Shown here: positions 32,067 through 39,857 of the stretch, in pieces
Layout of the letters: every line of letters starts with the position of its first letter
Position numbering within the stretch: the first letter of the stretch is position 1
Origin: Prevotella sp.
Lineage (GTDB): Bacteria; Bacteroidota; Bacteroidia; Bacteroidales; Bacteroidaceae
Length of the DNA stretch: 64,000 bases
Assembly: GCA_003447235.1 (NCBI GenBank)
Contig: DLZV01000008.1
Location: 45,020 to 109,019 of the forward strand
Reading direction: 5' to 3'
Notes under the pieces: model-generated
The model's input: only the letters and a program-made list of their open reading frames with translations
What the model was told of the DNA's origin: nothing
Databases searched by the model: none
Program-made: the position numbers and the translations under genes

Positions 32067-34196
32067 ATGAAAAAATCACTTCTTTTCGCTGCAGCGCTGC
32101 TCGCTATGGGCACGCAGGCGAAGGCCGACGAAGGTATGTGGACGCTCTACAACCTCCCCGAGGCCGTCTATCAGCAGATGCGGGCCGAAGGCTTCGAGTT
32201 GAGCCAGGACCGTCTCTACGGTGCTCCCGACGCACTGAGCAATTATGTCGTCAACTTCGGCGGCTACTGTTCTGGAGTTGTCGTCAGCCCCAACGGTCTG
32301 GTCTTCACCAACCACCACTGCGGCTTCTCTGCCATCAACGCCCACTCCACCGTGGAGCACGACTACATGCTCAATGGCTTCTATGCCAAGACCTACGAGG
32401 AGGAGCTGCCCAACGAGGACCTCTTCGTCTCATTCATGAAGCATCAGGCCGACATCACCCCCAAGGTGACTGCTATGCTCAACGGCCAGACCTACGAGCG
32501 CAAGGGCGAGCTTCTCGACTCGCTGGAGAACGCCATGACCGACTCGGTGAAGGCCATCGATCCCACGCTCCACGTCGTCGTGAAGCCCTTCTATGAGGGC
32601 AACAAATACTACGCCATGACGTACCAGGACTTCACCGACGTGCGCCTGGTCTTCACCGTACCCAAGTCGATGGGTAAGTTTGGTGGCGAGACCGACAACT
32701 GGATGTGGCCGCGCCAGACCTGCGACTACTCTGTCTTCCGCATCTATGCCGACCCGAAGACAAACGGTCCTGCAGCCTACTCCAAGGACAACGTGCCCTA
32801 TCACCCCACGCAGTGGGCTCCCGTGAGCCTCCAGGGCTATGAGCCGGGCAGCTTCGCCATGACCATCGGCTACCCGGGTTCCACCAACCGCTACCTCTCC
32901 AGCTACGGCATCCAGGAGCGTCGCGACATCGGCAACGCCATCCGCATTCAGAGCCGCGCCATCAAACTGGGCATCATGAAGAAGCACATGGCCATGAGCG
33001 AGAAGACGCGCATCCAGTATGAGGACTCCTATGTGGGAGCAGCCAACTACTACAAGAACTCCATCGGTATGAACCACTGTATCGACTCCATCGGACTGAT
33101 CAGCGACAAAGCTTCCTTCGAGCGGAAGATTCAGCAGTGGCTCGCCTCGGGCGCATCGAAGGACCCGTATGTGAACGTCGATTTCGACGCTCTGAAGAAG
33201 GCCTACGCCGACTGCGCCGAACCCGCCCACGCGCTGGGTTATGCCCAGGAGTCGTTCTTCGGTGTCTCAGAGCTCTTCAACCGCGGACTGCGCTTGTGGA
33301 CCATGCGCGGCATGGAGGTCAAGGGTGGCAACGACCCGAAGAAGCAGTATGTGGAGTTTGAGGACAACAGCGACGAGTGGAACCTCGCCCTCGACAAGGA
33401 ACTGACTACCGCCATGCTGAAGAACTACTACGAGCAGGTGCCGCAGAAGTACTGGCCCGCTTTCTTCAAGAACACGGTACAGGCGAAGTTCAACGGCGAC
33501 TTCGCACGCTACACGGAGTGGCTCTACAAGAAGTCGGAGCTGCTGAAGAAGGGCAAGAAGTTCATGATCAAAGACATGGAGAGAGCACAGCAGGATCCCG
33601 CCGCTGTGGCCATGAACGACATCATCGTTGTGTACAACCAGATCATTGGTGAGTATCGCCCGCTGAAGATCGCCATCGAGGCTCAGGAGAAGAAGCTCTG
33701 CGAGGCTAAGGTACAGATGGAGATGGATCTGCCCCACTATAGCGACGCCAACTTCACGATGCGTCTGAGCTACGGCCAGGTAGGTGGTTTCCGCATGGGC
33801 AACCATGACAGTGGCTACTACACCGACGCTGCCAGCATCGTCACCAAGATGGACCGCGCCGCAGAGGTCGAGGAATATGCCGCACAGCCCGTGATGCGTG
33901 AGCTGATGACGGCTTCCGACTACGGTCGCTACCTGGACAAGAAGACGGGCAAGATGCAGCTCTGCTTCCTCACCAACAACGACATCACCGGTGGCAATAG
34001 CGGTTCACCGATCTTCAACGGCAAGGGCCAGCTCATCGGTCTCGCCTTCGATGGCAACTGGGACAGCTTGGCTTCGGACATCAACTTCGACCGCCAGCTT
34101 GCACGCTGCATCGGTGTCGATGTGCGCTACATGCTCTACCTGATGGACAAGTGGGGCCATGCAGACCGCCTGTTGCAGGAGATCAATCCGCAGTAA
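32067..34196 (+). CDS. S46 family dipeptidyl-peptidase, DPP7-like
   Basis: A 709-residue exported serine peptidase (signal peptide 1-20, ending TQAKA). The chymotrypsin-like fold shows the active-site His in LVFTNHHCGFSAI (residues 83-84) and the nucleophile Ser645 in TGGNSGSPIF. The specificity position 18 residues after the nucleophile is Gly663 (LAFDGNWD). In this family Gly marks DPP7 (hydrophobic P1) and Arg marks DPP11 (acidic P1), so this enzyme should release dipeptides with a bulky hydrophobic second residue. It works in the periplasm to feed amino-acid use. It is a single gene with a long AT-rich leader that includes the palindrome cgcatatgcg at 31998-32007. Confidence 0.93.
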   Translation: MKKSLLFAAALLAMGTQAKADEGMWTLYNLPEAVYQQMRAEGFELSQDRLYGAPDALSNYVVNFGGYCSGVVVSPNGLVFTNHHCGFSAINAHSTVEHDYMLNGFYAKTYEEELPNEDLFVSFMKHQADITPKVTAMLNGQTYERKGELLDSLENAMTDSVKAIDPTLHVVVKPFYEGNKYYAMTYQDFTDVRLVFTVPKSMGKFGGETDNWMWPRQTCDYSVFRIYADPKTNGPAAYSKDNVPYHPTQWAPVSLQGYEPGSFAMTIGYPGSTNRYLSSYGIQERRDIGNAIRIQSRAIKLGIMKKHMAMSEKTRIQYEDSYVGAANYYKNSIGMNHCIDSIGLISDKASFERKIQQWLASGASKDPYVNVDFDALKKAYADCAEPAHALGYAQESFFGVSELFNRGLRLWTMRGMEVKGGNDPKKQYVEFEDNSDEWNLALDKELTTAMLKNYYEQVPQKYWPAFFKNTVQAKFNGDFARYTEWLYKKSELLKKGKKFMIKDMERAQQDPAAVAMNDIIVVYNQIIGEYRPLKIAIEAQEKKLCEAKVQMEMDLPHYSDANFTMRLSYGQVGGFRMGNHDSGYYTDAASIVTKMDRAAEVEEYAAQPVMRELMTASDYGRYLDKKTGKMQLCFLTNNDITGGNSGSPIFNGKGQLIGLAFDGNWDSLASDINFDRQLARCIGVDVRYMLYLMDKWGHADRLLQEINPQ

Positions 34197-34223
34197 GCCA
34201 GTTGAAAAAAAATGACGCAAGAC

Positions 34224-34269
34224 AGCGGGGAGACAGTTTGCCAAAACAAGGGCAGGCGGTCTCCCCGCT
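34224..34269 (+). terminator. Stem-loop after the S46 peptidase gene
   Basis: Perfect 11-bp arms agcggggagac / gtctccccgct with a 24-base loop. Only a short T-run (ttt) follows. Confidence 0.65.
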
Positions 34270-34334
34270 TTCCATTGTCCTTACGCCCAAAACTAAAATT
34301 TCCTAAAATGGACGGTGTTGTAAGGGAAATTTTG

Positions 34335-34342
34335 TACTTTTG
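34335..34342 (+). promoter_or_regulatory. Promoter -7 box of dut
   Basis: TACTTTTG, 18 bases before the dut start codon. It gives a very short leader. No good -33 box. Confidence 0.5.
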
Positions 34343-34359
34343 CCGATTATTCAGCTATT

Positions 34360-34797
34360 ATGGTCAAGATAGAGGTCATCAACAAGGGGCGGCAGCCGCT
34401 GCCCGCGTATGCTACGGCACAGAGTGCGGGCATGGATTTGCGCGCCAACATTCCCGAGTCCATCACCCTCCACCCCCTGGAGCGTCGCCTGATTCCCACG
34501 GGGCTCTACATCGCGCTGCCCGAAGGCTATGAGGCACAGGTGCGGCCCCGCAGCGGACTGGCCTTGAAGCACGGCATCACGGTGCTCAACTCTCCGGGAA
34601 CCATCGACTCCGACTACCGTGGCGAACTGATGGTGCTGCTCATCAACCTCTCGCAGAATCCCTTCACCGTCAACGACGGAGAGCGCATCGCGCAACTCGT
34701 CATCGCACGCCACGAGCAGGCGGTGCTGACCGCAGTCGAAGTGCTCGACAAAACGGAGCGCGGAACTGGCGGTTATGGCCATACGGGAGTGAAGTGA
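34360..34797 (+). CDS. dut: dUTP diphosphatase
   Basis: A 145-residue trimeric dUTPase, which hydrolyses dUTP to dUMP and keeps uracil out of DNA. Five family motifs are visible: SAGMDLRAN, PRSGLALKHG, LNSPGTIDSDYRGEL with the catalytic Asp, GERIAQLVI, and the C-terminal arm RGTGGYGHTGVK. First gene of a run that continues with a TPR protein, a DUF4292 lipoprotein and an EnvC-like protein, an arrangement typical of Bacteroidales. Confidence 0.96.
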   Translation: MVKIEVINKGRQPLPAYATAQSAGMDLRANIPESITLHPLERRLIPTGLYIALPEGYEAQVRPRSGLALKHGITVLNSPGTIDSDYRGELMVLLINLSQNPFTVNDGERIAQLVIARHEQAVLTAVEVLDKTERGTGGYGHTGVK

Positions 34798-34823
34798 GCA
34801 CAGTAAGCGAATAGGATTTCTCA

Positions 34824-34841
34824 TATTATATATATAAGGAG
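34824..34841 (+). repeat. AT-rich AAGGAG element, copy 2, serving as ribosome-binding site
   Basis: The 18-mer tattatatatataaggag is identical to 44114-44131. Here it extends to AAGGAGG (34836-34842), 9 bases before the TPR start codon, an unusually strong Shine-Dalgarno sequence for this genome. Confidence 0.7.
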
Positions 34842-34851
34842 GAAATAACAC

Positions 34852-36618
34852 ATGGGCAATATATCTTTCCTGCGCCAGTGGCCGACGGCACGCCTGATGA
34901 TGCTGACGGCACTGATGGCCGTAGCAATGCCCAAGGCTATGGCACAGACCGAGCAGGGCGAAACCGTGGTCCGCACACTGAGCGACAACGACCAGCAGCG
35001 ATATCGCTACTTCTACCTCGAAGCCCTTCTCCAGCAGGAGCGTGAGCATTTTGCGGCAGCTTTCGACCTCTTCCGCCATGCCTTGGAAATCAACCCCAAC
35101 GCTCCCGAGGTGCACTACGAGCTCGCCGGATTCTACTTCATGCTCAAGCAGCCCGAGAAAGCGCTGGCATGCTACGAGAAGGCCGTAGCCCTCGACCCCA
35201 CCAACAACAACTACCTGGAATATCTGGGACAAATGCTCATCAACCGCAAGGACTATGCGCGCGCCATCACGGTCTATGAGCGTCTCTACAAAGGAAACAA
35301 AAGCCGCACGGACATCCTCCAACTCCTCTACCAGCTCTACGGCGAAGAAGGGCAATACGACCAAATGCTCGACGTCATCGACCGCATGGAGCGCATCGAG
35401 GGAGTAAGTGCGCAGACGGCCCTCACCCGCATGCAGATCTACGACATGCAGGGAGAAAGCGAGAAGTCGAAACGGGTACTGATAGACCTCGTGGAGAAAA
35501 ATCCATACGACAGCAGCTACAAGCTGATGCTGGGCAACTGGCTGCTACAGAACGGCCATACCAAGGAGGCATACAAAGTTTGTCAAGGTGTGCTCGCCGA
35601 GGAGCCACACAACGTCTCGGCACGAATGCTGCTCCTCGATTACTACCAGGCCACCCACCGCAAGGAGAAGCGACAGGCCCTGCTGAGGCAGTTGTTGCGC
35701 GACAAGGACACTCCTCAGGAGAGCCGCTACGCACTCATCTTGCAGGCCACACGACAACTGAAGGACGAGAATACCGACCAGATAATGGCTATCTTCGACG
35801 ACGCCCTCTCCGTCCCGCAGGAAGACGCGGGTATCTACTTGATCAAAGCCATGGTGATGGTGAGACACGACTTCCCAAGGGACGAGGTCAACGCAGTTTA
35901 TCGCCAGGCACTGGCCGTGGAGCCAGACAACGAGATGGCGCAAGGACTGCTCGTGCTGAACCTTACAGAGGAGGAGCGGTTTGACGAGATCGTCGATTTG
36001 TGCAAGACCTCGCTGCAATACACCCCCGACAACCAGCAGCTCTGCTACTTCGAAGGCTTCTCTCTGTTTCAGCTCAAGAGAAACGACGAGGCCCTTGCCT
36101 CCCTCCAGAAGACCGTCGAACTGCGCGATGAGGAGTCCGATTCGGACATGATGGCCGACTGCTACTCCCTCATGGGGGAGATCTACCGCGAGAAGGGTAT
36201 GAACAAGGCTTGCTACGAGGCTTACGATAGTTGTCTGCACTATGCACCGGACAATGTCGGGGCACTCAACAACTACGCCTACTACCTCTCCCTCGACTCT
36301 GCCGCCGACTTGCAAAAGGCCGAACAGATGAGCCTCAAGGCGGTACAGAAGGAACCGGACAACGCTACCTTCCTCGACACCTACGCCTGGATTCTCTGCA
36401 AGGAGAAACGCTACGACGATGCAAAGACCATCGCCGAACGAGCCATCGCGAGCGACTCCACGCTTAGCAGCGTAGTAGTGGAGCATTGCGGTGACATCTT
36501 CTACATGGCGGGAGACACAGACCGGGCCATGGAGATGTGGCAGAAGGCAGCACAGGAGGACGAGGACAACGCCATCCTGCGACGGAAAATAGAACTCAAA
36601 AAATACATAGAAGAATGA
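34852..36618 (+). CDS. Exported tetratricopeptide-repeat protein
   Basis: A 588-residue protein with an N-terminal signal sequence (about 1-32, ending KAMAQ). At least eight TPR units are seen from residue 45 to the end, for example HYELAGFYFMLKQPEKALACYEKAVALDPTN and CYSLMGEIYREKGMNKACYEAYDSCLHYAPDN. TPR arrays mediate protein contacts; a scaffold role in envelope assembly is probable. Start chosen because of the AAGGAGG site. Its stop overlaps the next ATG (ATGA), so it is translationally coupled to the DUF4292 lipoprotein. Confidence 0.88.
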   Translation: MGNISFLRQWPTARLMMLTALMAVAMPKAMAQTEQGETVVRTLSDNDQQRYRYFYLEALLQQEREHFAAAFDLFRHALEINPNAPEVHYELAGFYFMLKQPEKALACYEKAVALDPTNNNYLEYLGQMLINRKDYARAITVYERLYKGNKSRTDILQLLYQLYGEEGQYDQMLDVIDRMERIEGVSAQTALTRMQIYDMQGESEKSKRVLIDLVEKNPYDSSYKLMLGNWLLQNGHTKEAYKVCQGVLAEEPHNVSARMLLLDYYQATHRKEKRQALLRQLLRDKDTPQESRYALILQATRQLKDENTDQIMAIFDDALSVPQEDAGIYLIKAMVMVRHDFPRDEVNAVYRQALAVEPDNEMAQGLLVLNLTEEERFDEIVDLCKTSLQYTPDNQQLCYFEGFSLFQLKRNDEALASLQKTVELRDEESDSDMMADCYSLMGEIYREKGMNKACYEAYDSCLHYAPDNVGALNNYAYYLSLDSAADLQKAEQMSLKAVQKEPDNATFLDTYAWILCKEKRYDDAKTIAERAIASDSTLSSVVVEHCGDIFYMAGDTDRAMEMWQKAAQEDEDNAILRRKIELKKYIEE

Positions 36619-37502
36619 AAACAAGACATATCCTGCTCTTCACCTCGCTCATGATGGCGGCCGCAGCCTGTGGCACGCAGCGGCAGGTGGGCGGAGAGGT
36701 CCCTGCTATGGAGAAAGGGCACACCGTCCATGCAGACAAGGACAAAGAGGCCACAGGCCTGCGCTTTATGCAGCGCGTGGCTGACAATGCCCTCTACCAA
36801 AAGAACCTGGTGTCGAACCTCACCTTCACCCTGGAGCGCAACGGAAACGCGATCTCCGTACCAGGCATCCTGAGAATGCGCAAGGACAACGTCATCCGGC
36901 TCCAACTGCTCATCCCCGTGCTACGATCAGAGGTGGGACGCATCGAGTTTACACCCGAGGGGGTGCTCTTCGTGGACCGCTACCACCACCAGTATGTCAA
37001 GACGACCTACGACGAGGTGGACTTCCTGCGCGACAACGGCATCACGTTCTACTCCCTCCAGTCGCTCTTCTGGAACCAACTGCTGCTCCCTGGAGAACAG
37101 CGCGTGGGAGAGGCACAGCTCAGCAGATTCACACCAGAGATAGGGAGTGCTGACAATGTGCCCGTAAGACTCCACGATGGCAAGCTCGACTATGAGTGGA
37201 CGGTGTCGAAGGACCAGGCGCAAATCCTCTCCTCGCTCATCACATACAAGAGTATCGCCCACGGCACCTCGACACTACGATGGAACTACGGCGACTTCAA
37301 AGCCTTCGGTTCGAAGCAGTTTCCATATTCCCACGACGTGACGGCCCAGACCGAAGCGACGGGAAAGCAGATGACACTCCGCGTGATGCTCACACTCAGC
37401 GACGTCAAAGCCGACGCCAACTGGGAGGAGCGCACCTCGCTGTCAGGAAAATATCAGCAAGTGCCTTTGGAGGAGGTGCTTGGCAAACTCATCCAGTTCT
37501 AA
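36615..37502 (+). CDS. DUF4292 lipoprotein
   Basis: A 295-residue lipoprotein: lipobox MAAAAC with Cys19. The mature part is an LolA/LolB-like beta half-barrel (LTFTLERNGNAISVPGILRMRKDNVIRLQLLIPVLRSEVGRIEFTPEGV), which is the DUF4292 fold and is thought to bind hydrophobic ligands. The sequence could be read from 36537, but the ATG at 36615 overlaps the upstream stop and starts the signal peptide. The next gene begins directly after its stop codon. Confidence 0.85.
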   Translation: MKTRHILLFTSLMMAAAACGTQRQVGGEVPAMEKGHTVHADKDKEATGLRFMQRVADNALYQKNLVSNLTFTLERNGNAISVPGILRMRKDNVIRLQLLIPVLRSEVGRIEFTPEGVLFVDRYHHQYVKTTYDEVDFLRDNGITFYSLQSLFWNQLLLPGEQRVGEAQLSRFTPEIGSADNVPVRLHDGKLDYEWTVSKDQAQILSSLITYKSIAHGTSTLRWNYGDFKAFGSKQFPYSHDVTAQTEATGKQMTLRVMLTLSDVKADANWEERTSLSGKYQQVPLEEVLGKLIQF

Positions 37503-39338
37503 ATGAAACAGTTGATTCTATACCTTATCGTCGCCCTTTGCTGCACGCTGGAGACCGCCACGGCACAAAGCACGCACACGCGACGCAAGAAGCATGCGCC
37601 GACGGAGGCCAAGGGCAAGGCGCCCGCACGCCATACGCCCACCAAGAAGGCGCAGCCGGCACAGCCACGGCACAAACACGGACAGAAACCCGCGCCACAG
37701 CAGAAAAAGCCTGCACCACAGAGGAAAAAGGGTACGCCGCGCCAGAAACCTGCTGCGAAGCAACCGAAATACACAGCGACCAAGGAGATCAAGGGCTTAC
37801 AGCAGGAGAACCAGCGTATCAAGCAGGAGATCAAGCAGCACGAGGCCGAATATCAGGAGAAGCAGCGCGACGTTGACAACCGTCTGAAGCGCATCATCAC
37901 ACTTGATACGGAGATCGGGCAGCACCAGCGCGACATCGACCACATCACCCACGACATCGATGGTATCGACAACAACATCGGTATCCTCAAGTCGCAGCTC
38001 GAGAACCTGGAATTGCAGTTGGGCGAGCGCCGTGCGCGCTTCATCCGCTCCATGCGCTACATGGCGCGCCACCGCAGCATCCAGGACAAACTGATGTTTA
38101 TCTTCTCTGCAAAGAGCCTCTCACAGATGTACCGCCGACTGCGCTTTGTCCGCGAGTATGCGGCCTACCAACGGGCGCAGGGCGAAAAGTTGCAGCAACA
38201 GCAGCAACAGATCGACGAGAAGCGGGCGCAACTGGGACAGATCCGACAGCAGAAGAACAACCTCCGCTACAAGGGACGACAGGCACAGGCCGCCGTCACC
38301 CAGAAGAAGGCTGAGCAAGAGAGTGTCGTCGCGTCGCTAAAGCAAGACCAGCAGGTACTTCAGGGCGTGATCACTGAACGCAGGAAGAAGCAGCAGGCCC
38401 TGGACGCACAGATCGACCGTCTGATCAACATCGAGATTCAAAAGGCGCGGGAGCGCGCAGCCGCTGAGGCGAAGAAACGCGCAGCGGAACGTGCGGCTCA
38501 GGCCAAGGCACGTGCCGAAGCCCTCGCGAGGAAGCGCGCAGCGGCACAGAAAGCTGCCGAGGAGAACGCCCGCCGTGTGGCCGAGGCCAAACGCCGAGAG
38601 GCGGAGGCGCAGCGACGCGCAGCAGAGGCAAAGCGCAAAGCCAGGGAGGAAGCCGAGAAGGCAGAACGGGAGCGCAAGCGGGCCGAAGAAGCGGCTCGAG
38701 CAGCCACCAGGGCACAAGACCGTGCCAAGGCGGAGCAGCGTGCACGCGAAGCTGAACAACAACGAAAGAAGGCGGAGGAGCAGAAGCAGCGGGCCGAGCA
38801 ACAGGCCAGGGAGGCAGAGGCCGACCGTCAGGCAGCAGAGCGCAAGGCCGCAGCCGAGAAGCAGCGCCATGATCGCGACGTCCGCGCGGAACAGCAGCGA
38901 GCTGATGCAGCCAACGATGCCAACCTTTCGTCAGCGGATATGGCGATGACGGGTAGCTTCGCCAACGCCAAAGGCCGACTGCCCATGCCGCTGGCAGGAA
39001 AGATCGTCAGCCACTTCGGCAACTACAACGTCGAGGGTATGTCCAACGTGAAACTCAGCAACTCGGGCATCAATATCAAGGGTGCCGCGGGAGGAGCCGT
39101 GAAGAGTGTCTTCAAAGGCGAGGTGAGTAGCATCTTCGGCTATGGTGGCACGATGGTCGTCATGGTGCGCCACGGTGCCTACATCACCGTCTATGCCAAC
39201 CTGCGCAACGTGAGTGTGCGACAGGGACAGAAGGTCGGCACGGGACAGACTTTGGGCACAGTAGGATCGGACGGCGTACTGCAGTTCCAGCTCCGTAAGG
39301 AGACTGCCAAGCTCAATCCGGAGTCGTGGCTCCGATAA
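37503..39338 (+). CDS. EnvC-like murein hydrolase activator with degenerate LytM domain
   Basis: A 611-residue exported protein (signal peptide about 1-21). A basic Lys/Pro/Gln-rich region (25-85) is followed by two coiled-coil stretches (about 95-270 and 310-460, the latter Ala/Arg/Glu/Lys-rich). A LytM/M23 peptidase-like domain occupies 490-611. Its zinc ligands are mostly lost: the HxGxD motif reads NSGIN (520-524), HxH reads NL and LQF (N566, Q594), and only H557 remains. As in EnvC, it should not cut peptidoglycan but activate an amidase. It starts directly after the DUF4292 stop codon and ends with a terminator. Confidence 0.88.
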   Translation: MKQLILYLIVALCCTLETATAQSTHTRRKKHAPTEAKGKAPARHTPTKKAQPAQPRHKHGQKPAPQQKKPAPQRKKGTPRQKPAAKQPKYTATKEIKGLQQENQRIKQEIKQHEAEYQEKQRDVDNRLKRIITLDTEIGQHQRDIDHITHDIDGIDNNIGILKSQLENLELQLGERRARFIRSMRYMARHRSIQDKLMFIFSAKSLSQMYRRLRFVREYAAYQRAQGEKLQQQQQQIDEKRAQLGQIRQQKNNLRYKGRQAQAAVTQKKAEQESVVASLKQDQQVLQGVITERRKKQQALDAQIDRLINIEIQKARERAAAEAKKRAAERAAQAKARAEALARKRAAAQKAAEENARRVAEAKRREAEAQRRAAEAKRKAREEAEKAERERKRAEEAARAATRAQDRAKAEQRAREAEQQRKKAEEQKQRAEQQAREAEADRQAAERKAAAEKQRHDRDVRAEQQRADAANDANLSSADMAMTGSFANAKGRLPMPLAGKIVSHFGNYNVEGMSNVKLSNSGINIKGAAGGAVKSVFKGEVSSIFGYGGTMVVMVRHGAYITVYANLRNVSVRQGQKVGTGQTLGTVGSDGVLQFQLRKETAKLNPESWLR

Positions 39339-39368
39339 AAGAAACAGACAACAGAACGCATGATTTAG

Positions 39369-39410
39369 AACAGCGATTGGGAAGCAGCCATGTTTTCCAA
39401 TCGCTGTTTT
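39369..39410 (+). terminator. Terminator of the dut-EnvC operon
   Basis: Perfect 12-bp stem aacagcgattgg / ccaatcgctgtt with a 16-base loop, then T. Confidence 0.85.
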
Positions 39411-39532
39411 GATACGCACCCAAGGGTATAAACGGTCGTGGCGCAGTAGTAGCAAAAATGGTGTTTTTTGGCAAACGAACGGCCGATTGGCGCAAGGGGC
39501 GGCCAAGGCTATTTTTCACCCCTTTTTATGGA

Positions 39533-39620
39533 CTTAACTTCATAGGCCAACGAAGTTAACTTCATAGGCCGACGAAGTTAACTTCATAAGCCGATGAATA
39601 TAACTTCATCGGGCTATGAA
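39533..39620. repeat. 22-bp tandem repeat, four units
   Basis: Units 39533-39554, 39555-39576, 39577-39598 and 39599-39620; consensus gttaacttcataggccgacg plus aa. The first three differ by one to three bases and the last is more diverged. Each unit contains CTTC and GAAG, so short hairpins can form. No spacer sequences. Confidence 0.85.
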
Positions 39621-39805
39621 GGCAACATCCTTTTTTGAAGTAGTTTTTGCCCTGGCCAAAAGGTGGGCAAAACAGCCATGTGGGTCATCATTTTTCTGGA
39701 CTGACACCCTGGCCTCAATGCCTCATAGAGAGCTTATGGATCGCTACAAACCGCATTACGAGAGACGCTTTTTTGCGGTCCAAGACAAAATAGTCTCCCA
39801 ATAAT

Positions 39806-39836
39806 TTTCAAATTCGGTTAAAATGTGGTATTTTTG
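39806..39836 (+). promoter_or_regulatory. Promoter of the acyl-CoA ligase gene
   Basis: TTTC (39806-39809), 19 bases, TATTTTTG (39829-39836). It rules out the frame start at 39825 and fixes ATG 39858. Confidence 0.7.
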
Positions 39837-39857
39837 CATAGTAATCAAGAATACGCT

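Larger units (their letters stand above)
39339..39857. other. Intergenic region with terminator, 22-bp repeats and promoter
   Basis: A 519-base stretch. It contains the terminator 39369-39410, the 22-bp tandem repeats 39533-39620 and the acyl-CoA ligase promoter 39806-39836. Nothing else is supported. Confidence 0.7.

Noticed and set aside
39533..39620. Possible CRISPR array
   Set aside because: Units follow one another without spacers and no cas genes are present.
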